Shown piece by piece: positions 1 through 7,186 of a DNA stretch of 11,236 nucleotides. The stretch comes from Burkholderiales bacterium (GTDB lineage Bacteria; Pseudomonadota; Gammaproteobacteria; Burkholderiales; Burkholderiaceae_C): NCBI GenBank assembly GCA_947450745.1, contig CANFYD010000069.1:1-11236 (forward strand), written 5' to 3'. Position numbers and translations under genes: made by a program. The notes beneath the pieces were generated by a model. It was given only the letters and a program-made list of their open reading frames with translations, was not told the origin of the DNA and ran no database searches. How positions within the stretch are numbered: the stretch's first letter is position 1; each line of letters opens with the position of its first letter.

Positions 1-786
1 ACTGATCGCCTGACCGGCCTTGAACGTGCCGGAGTTGACGACCGCACCGCCGAGGTCGGTGTCGGTGACCGAGTAGGTGGTGGCCGGCGCGGTGCCGGCA
101 ATGTCGATTTTGTAGTTGTGCCCGGTCAACAGGGCCGGGTCCACGACCCGGCCGGAGTCGATCCAGCCTTTGGCGGCTTCCGCCGGGTTGATCTGGTTGG
201 GCAGCGCTCCGGTCTCGAAGCTGCCATTGCCGCTGCGCGCTTGCTCCCAGGCCTGGCGGCCGTCGATGGTGAGGGCGAATTTGTCGCTGTTGCCAGTCTG
301 CAAGGCACCGGACACGCCAGTGAAGTTGACGCCGCCGGCCTGGTCAAGAAACGGTGCGCCGCCCGAGCCTTGGCCGGAGAAGAGAAAGCCGCCAGCCCCG
401 TCGCCCCGGTTGGCAATCGACAGCAATTGGTCGCGCAGCCCGGCGACCTTGGTGGCCAGACCGGCGCGTTCGGAGTCGCTGTAGCTGGCATTGCCGGCCG
501 CCACCATGGTTTCGCGCACCTGCTGCATCAACTCGTTGGCGTCGCCCAGTGCCGACTCGCCCAGCGTCAGGCCGTTGCGGCTGGCTTCCAGCGCTCGCTG
601 GTTGGCGTCGATGCGGCCGATGGTGGCCAGCGCGCGCTCGGCGCGTGCGGCACCGGTCGGGTCGTCGCTGGCTTTGGCAATCTTCTTGCCGGTGGTCAAT
701 TGCTGCTGCGAGTCCTGCATGGCCTGCTGGCGCTTTTGCAGCGTCGCAATGCTGGCATCGAATTGGTTGGCAGTGGCTAAGCGCAT
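1..786 (-). CDS. flgL: FlgL, hook-filament junction protein 3 (C-terminus cut by window edge)
   Basis: FlgL (HAP3) is a secreted axial protein that sits between FlgK and the first flagellin ring. The frame is open from the ATG at 784-786 to the left edge, giving 262 codons and no stop, so the C-terminal part is missing. The N-terminus is a flagellin-like helical domain: it starts MRLATANQF, then a Gln-rich coiled stretch and the typical TTGKKIAKASDDPTGA at about residues 31-46. The middle part (roughly 130-262) is a Gly/Ala/Thr-rich surface domain like that of larger beta-proteobacterial FlgL proteins. An AGGA element lies about 9 nt before the start, and the stop of flgK is 17 bp upstream, so it is the last visible gene of the flgB-flgL operon. 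Identity rests on the N-terminal flagellin signature plus its place after flgK; a flagellin (fliC) would not be expected here. Confidence 0.93.
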   Translation of the reverse strand, partial: MRLATANQFDASIATLQKRQQAMQDSQQQLTTGKKIAKASDDPTGAARAERALATIGRIDANQRALEASRNGLTLGESALGDANELMQQVRETMVAAGNASYSDSERAGLATKVAGLRDQLLSIANRGDGAGGFLFSGQGSGGAPFLDQAGGVNFTGVSGALQTGNSDKFALTIDGRQAWEQARSGNGSFETGALPNQINPAEAAKGWIDSGRVVDPALLTGHNYKIDIAGTAPATTYSVTDTDLGGAVVNSGTFKAGQAIS

Positions 787-803
787 GGTGGCGATTCCTG
801 GTG

Positions 804-2807
804 TTATCTGGAGACGATCCGCATCAATTCGTCAAAAGTCGTTTGAGCCGCTTGCAGCACCTTGGCGGCAGCTTGGTAGCCCTGCTGGAACTGCATCAGG
901 CGCGAGGCTTCTTCATCAATGTTGACGCCCGCCTGGCTGGAGCGGGTGGTCTCGGCATCGGCCGCCACCCCGACCGAAACGCCGGACAAATAGGTCGCAC
1001 CTTGCACCCGCGAGCCGATCTCGCTGATGGTGGAGGCATAGGCCTCGTTGATGGTGGTGCCCGGTGTGGTGCTGCCGTCCGCATTCAGTTGCTGGCCGAC
1101 AAAGCGCTCCAGCGACATGTTCAAAAAGGCCTTGGCATTGCCGTTGTTGACGTTCGAGAACTTGGTCGGGTCCAGCGTGATGGCGTCGCCCTTGGCGGGC
1201 ACGCCGTTCAGCCGCAGCTCGAAGCCCAGGTCGATCGCCGGCGTGCTGCTGGGCTGGTTGCCCATCGCCTGGTCGGCGGCCCAGACGCCGTCCAGCGTGC
1301 TGCCGTCGGCCAGGGTGATCTGGTATTGGCGCTTGGTCGAATCCAGCGGGTCGGCGTCGCCGAACACAATCGTCATCGGCGCTTTCGCCACATCCAGCTG
1401 CTTGTTGACGGCGTAGAGCGAGTCGACCGTGGCCGTGCCTTTGTTGTTGACATTGGTGCTGGCGCTCAGCGGCGCGGCGGCCGCGATGCCGTTCGGTTGA
1501 TCCAGCACCCGCTTCATGCCGACGGCCGCTTGGCCCACCGGCTCGATCAGAAAAGAGTCCCCCGCGCCCGGCGGCGTGGCGCTGAAATCGAGCTTGAAGC
1601 CGTCAATCGACTGCCCGTTCACCACGCTGCGCGTCAGGTTGTCGCTGAGTCGGGTCAGCTCGTAGGTGCCGGCAGCGGCGGCCGGATCTCTGCTCGGGCG
1701 CAGCTGGTAGGCGCTGGCCTGCAATTGCTTGGCGTCGGTGATGGTGATCTTGACGTCGGAGACAAAAGTGCCGTCGGGGTTGCGCGCATTCGTCGCGGCG
1801 GGCAAGCTGCGGGCCGCGCCGACCGCAAACATGGCGGCGCCGCTGCCCGCCGGGTTGGATAAATCCAGCCCCAGCGCTTGTTGCTCGTTGACGCGGCTGG
1901 CCATCGCGGTGGCCATTTGGCCGAGCATATTGCGGGCGTCCTGCAGGTCGGAGTTCTGGTAGCGCAGCAAGGCGGTCATCGAGCCGCCGCTGAGCACGCT
2001 GTCGTCCAGCGCCCGCGCGCCGGTCGATTCATTGATGCTGAGCACGGCCCGGTTGCTGTCGTAGGGGTCGGCCGAGATGGACAGCTTTTGCGCTTGGGTG
2101 CCGAGCACCAGGCGCTGGCCGCCACCGATGAAGACGCCCACCGTGCCGTCTGAAGCGGGCAGGGTGGACACCTGCACATACTCGCTCAGCTTGGAGATCA
2201 GCTGGTCGCGCTTGTCGAGCAGGTCGTTGGGCTCGTGGCCGTTGCCGTTGCTCTTGGCAATCTGCTCGTTCGCCTGAGCGATTTGCTGGCTCAACTGGTT
2301 GACGATGGTGACGCTGGCCTTGAGGTCGCTGACGACACCGGATTGCAGCTCGGCCACTTGCTGGCCGGCGCTGGAGAAACGCGCCGCCAACTCGCTGGCG
2401 CGCCCAAGCACGACCTGACGGGCAGACGAATCGGCCGGGCGGCTGGCCACATCGACCAGCGCGTTCAAGAACTGCGAGGCGGCGGCACCCAGGCCGGCGT
2501 CCCCGGTGGGGAAGATTTTCTCCAGCTGTGACAGCTGGGTCATGCGGGTCGAATCCATCGTCGCCAGCGATTTGGTGCTGGCCGCCTGCTTGGTCAGGAA
2601 CTCGTTGTGCGAACGCTCGACCGTCTGGATGTTCACGCCCTTGCCGAAATAGCCCGCGCCGGTGAACTGCCCCTCCGGCGTGGTCAACACCACCGATTGG
2701 CGTGAATAGCCCGGCGTGTTGGCGTTGGCGATGTTTTGGCCGACCGTCTGCAACGCCGCCTGGTTGGCGTACATGGCGCGGACGCCGATGGAGAGCAAGG
2801 CACTCAT
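804..2807 (-). CDS. flgK: FlgK, hook-filament junction protein 1
   Basis: FlgK (HAP1) is exported by the flagellar type III system and forms the first junction layer on the hook tip. The product is 667 residues. The N-terminus carries the axial-protein rod motif, with QTVGQNIANANTPGYSRQ at about residues 20-37. A coiled, Gln/Ala-rich domain follows to about 200, then a long variable middle. The C-terminal helix region (about 585-667) has NIDEEASRLMQFQQGYQAAA and ends FDELMRIVSR, as in other FlgK proteins. It is clearly longer than the enteric protein (about 547), the extra length lying in the exposed middle domains; this is common in beta-proteobacteria. The start is fixed by AAGGAG 7 nt upstream (2815-2820) and by the MSALLSIGVRAMYANQ start. 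flgJ ends 18 bp upstream and flgL begins 17 bp downstream. Confidence 0.97.
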   Translation of the reverse strand: MSALLSIGVRAMYANQAALQTVGQNIANANTPGYSRQSVVLTTPEGQFTGAGYFGKGVNIQTVERSHNEFLTKQAASTKSLATMDSTRMTQLSQLEKIFPTGDAGLGAAASQFLNALVDVASRPADSSARQVVLGRASELAARFSSAGQQVAELQSGVVSDLKASVTIVNQLSQQIAQANEQIAKSNGNGHEPNDLLDKRDQLISKLSEYVQVSTLPASDGTVGVFIGGGQRLVLGTQAQKLSISADPYDSNRAVLSINESTGARALDDSVLSGGSMTALLRYQNSDLQDARNMLGQMATAMASRVNEQQALGLDLSNPAGSGAAMFAVGAARSLPAATNARNPDGTFVSDVKITITDAKQLQASAYQLRPSRDPAAAAGTYELTRLSDNLTRSVVNGQSIDGFKLDFSATPPGAGDSFLIEPVGQAAVGMKRVLDQPNGIAAAAPLSASTNVNNKGTATVDSLYAVNKQLDVAKAPMTIVFGDADPLDSTKRQYQITLADGSTLDGVWAADQAMGNQPSSTPAIDLGFELRLNGVPAKGDAITLDPTKFSNVNNGNAKAFLNMSLERFVGQQLNADGSTTPGTTINEAYASTISEIGSRVQGATYLSGVSVGVAADAETTRSSQAGVNIDEEASRLMQFQQGYQAAAKVLQAAQTTFDELMRIVSR

Positions 2808-2825
2808 GACGCAGCTCCTTCAGGC

Positions 2826-3722
2826 TCAGGCCAGCGCGCGCTGCACGCGCACGGTGGTGTTGATGACGCGCGCCAGCTTGGTGGCGTATTCGGGGTCGGT
2901 GGCGTAGCCGGCTTTTTGCAAGCCGCGAGCAAAGCCTTCGGCGCCGCCGGTCTGGGCCTGTGCCACCACGTTGCGGTAGCGGTCGTTGGTGCCGATCAGC
3001 TTGGCGTAGTCCTTGTAGGCTTCTTCGTAACTGCCGTAGGCGCGGAACTTGGCCGTCACCTTCTGGGCCTTGCCGTCGATGAATTCGGTCGTCTGCACCT
3101 CGGCCACCTTGCCGGTCCAGCTCGAACCGGCCTTGATGCCGAAGACGTTGAACGAGGTGCCCCCGTCCTTGGTGTTGATTTCGCGCTTGCCCCAGCCCGA
3201 TTCATGCGCCGCTTGCGCCAGCATGAAGCTGGCCGGTATGCCGGTCTGCACCTCGGCCGCGCGGGCGGCCGCGTCGTGCTTCTGGATAAAGCTCTGCACA
3301 TGCGGGGCAATGTTCTTGACGGCCAAGGCCGGCAACACCGGCAGCGCTTGCACGCTCTTGGCTTCCACCGCTTTGTCGGGCATGCCCATCTGGCGCTGCA
3401 ATTGGCGCTGGATCGCGTCGGACAAACCGCCGGGCAGGCCGGTCATCTTGCCGGCGAACTGGGTGTCCAGCATTTCAGTGCCCATCTGCGTGGTCGGGTT
3501 GTCCAACATGCCGGACGACAGCGTGGAGGCCCGCATGCTCTTCATCACTTCTTGCATGAACAGCGATTCGAACTGCTTGGCGGTTTCCCGGATGCTGGAT
3601 TTGGGGTCGCGTGCCGCAGCGGCGCGCAGGTTTTCGATCGAGCGGTTGTCGGTGCCGGTGTTGGTGATGCTGGTGTTGCTGCTCGCACCGAAGCTGCTCA
3701 GAGCCAGCGGGTTGGTGGCCAT
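2826..3722 (-). CDS. flgJ: FlgJ, rod cap and peptidoglycan glucosaminidase
   Basis: FlgJ acts in the periplasm: its N-terminal part caps the growing rod and its C-terminal part opens the peptidoglycan so the rod can pass. The protein has 298 residues. The rod-binding domain is seen at about 45-100 (FESLFMQEVMKSMRAS). A linker follows, then a glucosaminidase domain at about 140-298 with the family motif AQAAHESGWGKREI, whose Glu174 is the expected catalytic acid, followed by FNVFGIKAG and AGYATDPEYA. No Sec signal is present, as expected for export through the flagellar channel. The two-domain form is typical of beta- and gamma-proteobacteria; many other groups have only the first domain. Its start lies one base after the flgI stop and is served by a very strong Shine-Dalgarno inside flgI (3727-3736), so translation of the two genes is probably coupled. 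Confidence 0.97.
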   Translation of the reverse strand: MATNPLALSSFGASSNTSITNTGTDNRSIENLRAAAARDPKSSIRETAKQFESLFMQEVMKSMRASTLSSGMLDNPTTQMGTEMLDTQFAGKMTGLPGGLSDAIQRQLQRQMGMPDKAVEAKSVQALPVLPALAVKNIAPHVQSFIQKHDAAARAAEVQTGIPASFMLAQAAHESGWGKREINTKDGGTSFNVFGIKAGSSWTGKVAEVQTTEFIDGKAQKVTAKFRAYGSYEEAYKDYAKLIGTNDRYRNVVAQAQTGGAEGFARGLQKAGYATDPEYATKLARVINTTVRVQRALA

Positions 3723-3723
3723 G

Positions 3724-4857
3724 CTAGATCACCTCCAGCTCGGCGTTCAAGGCGCCTGCGCTCTTCATCGCTTGCAAAATGGCCAGCAGGTCTTGCGGCG
3801 TGGCACCGAGCGAGTTCAGCGCCTTCACCACATCGGCCAACTTGGCACCGGCCGCCAACTGGATCAGCGAGCCGGGTTCTTGTTTGATGGTGATGTCGGC
3901 CTTCTCGGTCACTTGGGTCGTGCCGCCGGAGAAAGCATTCGGCTGGCTGACCGTCGGGGTCGAGCTGATCGTCACCGACAAATTGCCGTGCGCCACCGCA
4001 CAGGCCGCCAGCGTCACCGCCTGGTTCATCACGATGGAGCCGGTGCGGGCGTTGATGACGATGCGGGCGGCCGGCTCGGCCAATTCCAGCGCCAGGTTTT
4101 CCATATCGGCCAGAAAGTTGACGCGCTCGTCCGGGTTGGTTGGCACTTTCACCCGCACCACGCGGCCGTCCACCGCTTGCGCCAAGCCGGCACCCTTGGC
4201 CTTGTTGATGGCGCGCGCCACCGCACGGGCGGTGTTGTAGTCGGCGGCGTTCAGGTCGAGCTGGATGAAATCACTGGTCTGCAGCGGTGTCGGCACGCTG
4301 CGCTCGACCAAGGCTCCTGCCGGAATGCGGCCCGCGCTGAGGTGGTTGATCTGTACTTTGGAGCCGCCGGCCGAGGCACCGGCACCGGCAACGATCAAAT
4401 TGCCCTGCGCCATTGCATAGACCTGGCCGTCTGCACCGCGCAAGGGCGTCGCAATCAAGGTGCCGCCGCGCAGGCTCTTGGAATTGCCGACCGAGGAGAC
4501 GTTGATGTCGAGCTGCTGGCCCGGTTGCGAGAACGGCGGCAGTTGCGCGGTCACCATGACGGCAGCAATATTGCGCGGCTGCATCGTCACGCCGGGCGGC
4601 AGGATCACGCCGAACTGCTGCAGCATCGCCGTCAGGCTCTGGCCCGTGTAGGGCGTTTGCGTGGTCTGGTCGCCGGTGCCGTCCAGCCCCACCACCAGCC
4701 CGTAGCCGGTCAACGCGTTGCTGCGCACGCCTTGCACGGCCGCCACTTCTTTGATGCGGGCTGCTTGCGCTACCGCTGGCCACCACAGCGCGGTGCTGGC
4801 CAGGGCGAGGGTCAGGCCGAGCAGGGCGCGAATGAGTTTGTCAGTGGAGGTTTGCAT
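3724..4857 (-). CDS. flgI: FlgI, flagellar P-ring protein
   Basis: FlgI polymerises around the rod at the peptidoglycan layer to make the P ring, with FlgA as chaperone. The product has 377 residues. A Sec signal peptide covers about 1-32: basic start, hydrophobic core LLGLTLALASTAL, and cleavage near AQA-A. The mature part begins with the conserved RIKEVAAVQGVRSN and GYGLVVGLDGTGDQT. The C-terminal end has LGATPQDLLAILQAMKSAG and finishes ELEVI. There is a single cysteine, Cys286 in AACAVAHGNLSVTI; the second cysteine of the enteric protein, in SAGC near the C-terminus, is Ala369 here. No Shine-Dalgarno is seen before the ATG; instead a hairpin (4861-4886) ends 3 nt from it. flgH ends 43 bp upstream and flgJ starts one base downstream. 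Confidence 0.97.
   Translation of the reverse strand: MQTSTDKLIRALLGLTLALASTALWWPAVAQAARIKEVAAVQGVRSNALTGYGLVVGLDGTGDQTTQTPYTGQSLTAMLQQFGVILPPGVTMQPRNIAAVMVTAQLPPFSQPGQQLDINVSSVGNSKSLRGGTLIATPLRGADGQVYAMAQGNLIVAGAGASAGGSKVQINHLSAGRIPAGALVERSVPTPLQTSDFIQLDLNAADYNTARAVARAINKAKGAGLAQAVDGRVVRVKVPTNPDERVNFLADMENLALELAEPAARIVINARTGSIVMNQAVTLAACAVAHGNLSVTISSTPTVSQPNAFSGGTTQVTEKADITIKQEPGSLIQLAAGAKLADVVKALNSLGATPQDLLAILQAMKSAGALNAELEVI
3727..3736 (-). promoter_or_regulatory. Ten-base Shine-Dalgarno of flgJ within the flgI coding end
   Basis: The minus strand reads GGAGGTGATC, a ten-base match to the complement of the 16S rRNA 3' end (GAUCACCUCC). It encodes the last residues of FlgI (part of Glu-Val-Ile) directly before the TAG stop, and ends 4 nt before the flgJ ATG. 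The spacing from the GGAGG core to the ATG is about 9 nt. Confidence 0.8.
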
Positions 4858-4860
4858 GAT

Positions 4861-4886
4861 GGTCGTGAAGTGGGGCTTCTACGACC
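4861..4886 (-). promoter_or_regulatory. Hairpin in the flgH-flgI spacer, next to the flgI start
   Basis: In the operon mRNA the arm GGTCGT-A-GAAG pairs with CTTCACGACC around a CCCCA loop: ten base pairs with one bulged A. Only three bases (ATC) separate the stem from the flgI ATG, and no T-run follows, so it is not an intrinsic terminator. It covers the place where a Shine-Dalgarno would lie; no good one is present. A role in translation control, mRNA processing or stability is inference. Confidence 0.6.
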
Positions 4887-4900
4887 GATTCTGCGCAAAC

Positions 4901-5593
4901 TTAAGTCGGTGAAAGGTTTAAAAAGAACCGTGACAACCAGCCTATTCCGTGGGCATCGGACGCCGCACCCCGGCCCTTCTGCTCGATGCGCACGTTCGCC
5001 ACCGCCGCCGAAGGCACGACATTGCCCTGCACGATCATGCGCGGGTCGACTTGGCCGGAGAAGCGCAGCACGTCGACGTTGTGGTTGACACCGATCTGCT
5101 TTTCACCGGTGATCATGAAATGCCCGTTCGGCAACACGGCAGTCACGACGGCCGTGATGCTGCCCGAAAAGTCGTTGGTGTTCTCGTTCGTGCCCTTGCC
5201 AGCCGAGGTGGTGGCCGAGCTGCCGGCTGCCTGGGCGCGAGCAAAGGCTGCCGGGCTGATCAGCGGAATGGCGGTGATGTTGCCGGCGATGCTGCCGCTC
5301 TTGTTCAAGGCGCTGGTCGAGCTTTGGCTGGCGCTGACCTTTTCGACGATCTGTATCGTCAGCGTGTCGCCGACCAGCCGGGCGCGATGATCCTCGAACA
5401 AGGGCCGGTAACTGGCCGCCTGGTAAATCGAGCCGTTGGTCGGCGCGTTCAGCGACAACGGCGGCAATTGCACCACCGGCGTGTGCTGCAACTCGACTTG
5501 CGGCTCGCGGTACAGCGTGCTGCAGCCGCTCAGGACAGCGAGGGCAAAGCTCAGAATGACGATGCGGGTCGGGTGGATCATGGTTCGTCTCAT
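4901..5593 (-). CDS. flgH: FlgH, flagellar L-ring lipoprotein
   Basis: FlgH forms the outer-membrane L ring through which the rod leaves the cell. The product is 230 residues if the first ATG is used. It has a lipoprotein signal: basic N-terminus, hydrophobic ILSFALAV and lipobox LSGC with the lipid-carrying Cys24. Conserved blocks follow: GSIYQAASYRPLFEDHRARLVGD is compressed here to GSIYQ, LFEDHRA and VGDTLTIQIVEKVSASQSS, then GEKQIGVNHNVDVLRFSGQV and a C-terminus GWLSRFFLNLSPT, which is a FlgH signature. A second ATG four codons in (MIHPTR, at 5581) would leave a normal signal peptide too; neither has a clear Shine-Dalgarno, so the start is uncertain by 4 residues. flgG ends 23 bp upstream. 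Confidence 0.96.
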   Translation of the reverse strand: MRRTMIHPTRIVILSFALAVLSGCSTLYREPQVELQHTPVVQLPPLSLNAPTNGSIYQAASYRPLFEDHRARLVGDTLTIQIVEKVSASQSSTSALNKSGSIAGNITAIPLISPAAFARAQAAGSSATTSAGKGTNENTNDFSGSITAVVTAVLPNGHFMITGEKQIGVNHNVDVLRFSGQVDPRMIVQGNVVPSAAVANVRIEQKGRGAASDAHGIGWLSRFFLNLSPT

Positions 5594-5616
5594 GGTTGAG
5601 CTCAGCGGATGAGAGC

Positions 5617-6399
5617 TTAAATCTGCGCGAGCTTTTGCAGCATCTGATCGGAGGTCTGCACCGCTTTCGAGTTCAACTCGTAAGCGCGCTGCGTCTGGAT
5701 CATGGCCACCAACTCCTCGACCACATTGACGTTGGAGGTTTCCACAAAGCCTTGCTGCAGCGCGCCCATGCCGTTCACGTTCGGCGCGCCGGCATTGGGC
5801 GTGCCGGACGAGGCCGTCTCGGTGAACAGGTTCTGGCCCTTCGGGTCCAGGCCGGCCGGATTGACAAAGTTGGCCAATTGAAGCTGCCCCAGCGTCTGCG
5901 GCGTCGGCGTGCCGGGCACGGTGATGCTGACCGTGCCGTCACTGCCGATGGTCAGGCTCTGTGCATTGGTCGGCACGGTGATGCCGGGCAGCACCGTGTA
6001 GCCGTTGTTGGTGACGATCTGGCCGGCCGCGTCGAGCTGGAAGCTGCCGTCGCGGGTGTAGGCGGTGGTGCCGTCGGGCTGTTGAATCTGGAAAAAGCCA
6101 TTGCCCTTGATCGCCAGATCAAGGTTGTTGGTGGTTTGCTGCAAATTGCCCTGGCTGTAGATGCGCGAGGTGGCCACCGGGCGCACGCCCAGGCCGACTT
6201 GCAAGCCGGTCGGCAACTGCGTCTGCTCGGTGCTGTTGGCACCGCTCTGGCGCAGGTTTTGATAGATCAAGTCCTCGAACACCGCGTGCGAGCGCTTGAA
6301 GCCGTTGGTGGCCACGTTGGCGAGGTTGTGGGAGATGGTGTCCAGCTGAATTTGCTGGGCTTCCATGCCGGTCTTGGCAATCCAGAGGGAGCGCATCAT
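5617..6399 (-). CDS. flgG: FlgG, distal rod protein
   Basis: FlgG builds the distal rod that crosses the periplasm and the P and L rings. The product is 260 residues, the same as the enteric protein. The N-terminal rod motif is LWIAKTGMEAQQIQLDTI, then SHNLANVATNGFKRSHAVFE at about 23-42. The middle carries the shared NLDLAIKGNGFFQI block at about 92-105. The C-terminal helix reads EELVAMIQTQRAYELNSKAV at about 228-247, followed by DQMLQKLAQI. These three blocks in this order, with QRAYELNSKA, separate FlgG from FlgF and FlgE. The protein begins MM; the first ATG aligns best with the family length and has AGGA 8 nt upstream. It lies 28 bp after flgF and 23 bp before flgH. Confidence 0.98.
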   Translation of the reverse strand: MMRSLWIAKTGMEAQQIQLDTISHNLANVATNGFKRSHAVFEDLIYQNLRQSGANSTEQTQLPTGLQVGLGVRPVATSRIYSQGNLQQTTNNLDLAIKGNGFFQIQQPDGTTAYTRDGSFQLDAAGQIVTNNGYTVLPGITVPTNAQSLTIGSDGTVSITVPGTPTPQTLGQLQLANFVNPAGLDPKGQNLFTETASSGTPNAGAPNVNGMGALQQGFVETSNVNVVEELVAMIQTQRAYELNSKAVQTSDQMLQKLAQI

Positions 6400-6427
6400 G
6401 GTGGGAGTCCTTTAGCCGAATCTTTGT

Positions 6428-7153
6428 TTAGCTGTTGCCGAGCAACTTGGCCGATTGCTGGCCTTGCGTCTGGGCGATTTGCAGCAACTTCATTTGCTGC
6501 TCGAACTGGCGTGCCGCCGCGATCATGCTGACCATGGTCTCGACCGGGCTGACGTTGGAACCTTCCAGTGCACCGTCTTGCAAGCGGGCGCTGGCGTCGG
6601 CGGGCAAGTCGCCCTCGGCGGCACGAAACAAACCGTCGGTGCCGCGTGTCAGCGGTGCCTCCGGCGTGACCAGCTTGAGCCGGCCTATCGTCGTGCTCGT
6701 GCCCTTGGCATTCTTGGCGCTGATGCTGCCGTCGCTGCCGATCGACACTTCGGTGTTCGGCGGCACGTTGATGGCGCCGCCATCGCCCTGCACCTGCAGC
6801 CCGTTGCGCAACACCAGCAGGCCTTCGGCATTGACGTCGAGCGCGCCGGCGCGGGTGTAGGCCTCGGTGCCGTCCAAGCCTTGCACGGCCAGCCAGGCTT
6901 TGTCCTTCATGGCCACGTCCAGGTTGCGCCCGGTGGCTTGCACCACGCCGCCGTCCGGGTTGTAGCCGGTAGTGGTCTCCAGCGCGTAGGCGCGGGTGCT
7001 GGCCCCGTCGCCCAGCACCGGCACCGAGCGGAAGGCTTGCAATTCGGCCCGAAAGCCGTTGGTCGAGACGTTGGCCAGGTTGTTGGCCAGCACGTCTTGG
7101 CGCTGCATCGACGCCTTGGCACCCGCCATCGAGAGGTAAATCATCCGGTCCAT
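6428..7153 (-). CDS. flgF: FlgF, proximal rod protein
   Basis: FlgF is a proximal rod subunit next to FlgG. The product has 241 residues, close to the usual 245-251. It starts MDRMIYLSMAGAKASMQRQD, where the MDxxIYxxM start is typical of FlgF, followed by the rod motif LANNLANVSTNGFRAELQAF at about 22-41. The middle block GRNLDVAMKDKAWLAVQ (about 75-91) and the C-terminal helix SPVETMVSMIAAARQFEQQM complete the pattern of the flagellar rod and hook family. AGGAG lies 5 nt before the ATG. Unlike the other genes of the operon it is separated from its upstream neighbour (flgE) by 159 bp that hold a repeat-like element, so it could have its own weak promoter or altered expression relative to flgE; that is inference. 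Confidence 0.97.
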   Translation of the reverse strand: MDRMIYLSMAGAKASMQRQDVLANNLANVSTNGFRAELQAFRSVPVLGDGASTRAYALETTTGYNPDGGVVQATGRNLDVAMKDKAWLAVQGLDGTEAYTRAGALDVNAEGLLVLRNGLQVQGDGGAINVPPNTEVSIGSDGSISAKNAKGTSTTIGRLKLVTPEAPLTRGTDGLFRAAEGDLPADASARLQDGALEGSNVSPVETMVSMIAAARQFEQQMKLLQIAQTQGQQSAKLLGNS

Positions 7154-7186
7154 GGCGGCTCCTGGTTGGTCGGGATAAAAAATTCG

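Noticed and set aside
354..1862. A 502-codon plus-strand frame opposite flgK and flgL
   Set aside because: It is a codon-bias shadow of flgK and flgL, with low-complexity composition and no Shine-Dalgarno or family motif.
804..2807. FlgK of 667 residues as a possible fusion or insertion
   Set aside because: Both termini are normal and the extra length is in the variable exposed middle, where beta-proteobacterial FlgK proteins are commonly long.
3049..5088. A 679-codon open frame on the plus strand, antisense to flgJ, flgI and flgH
   Set aside because: It has no recognisable domain, is full of Arg/Ala/Gly/His runs typical of a frame opposite GC-rich genes, and the minus-strand genes under it are unmistakable.
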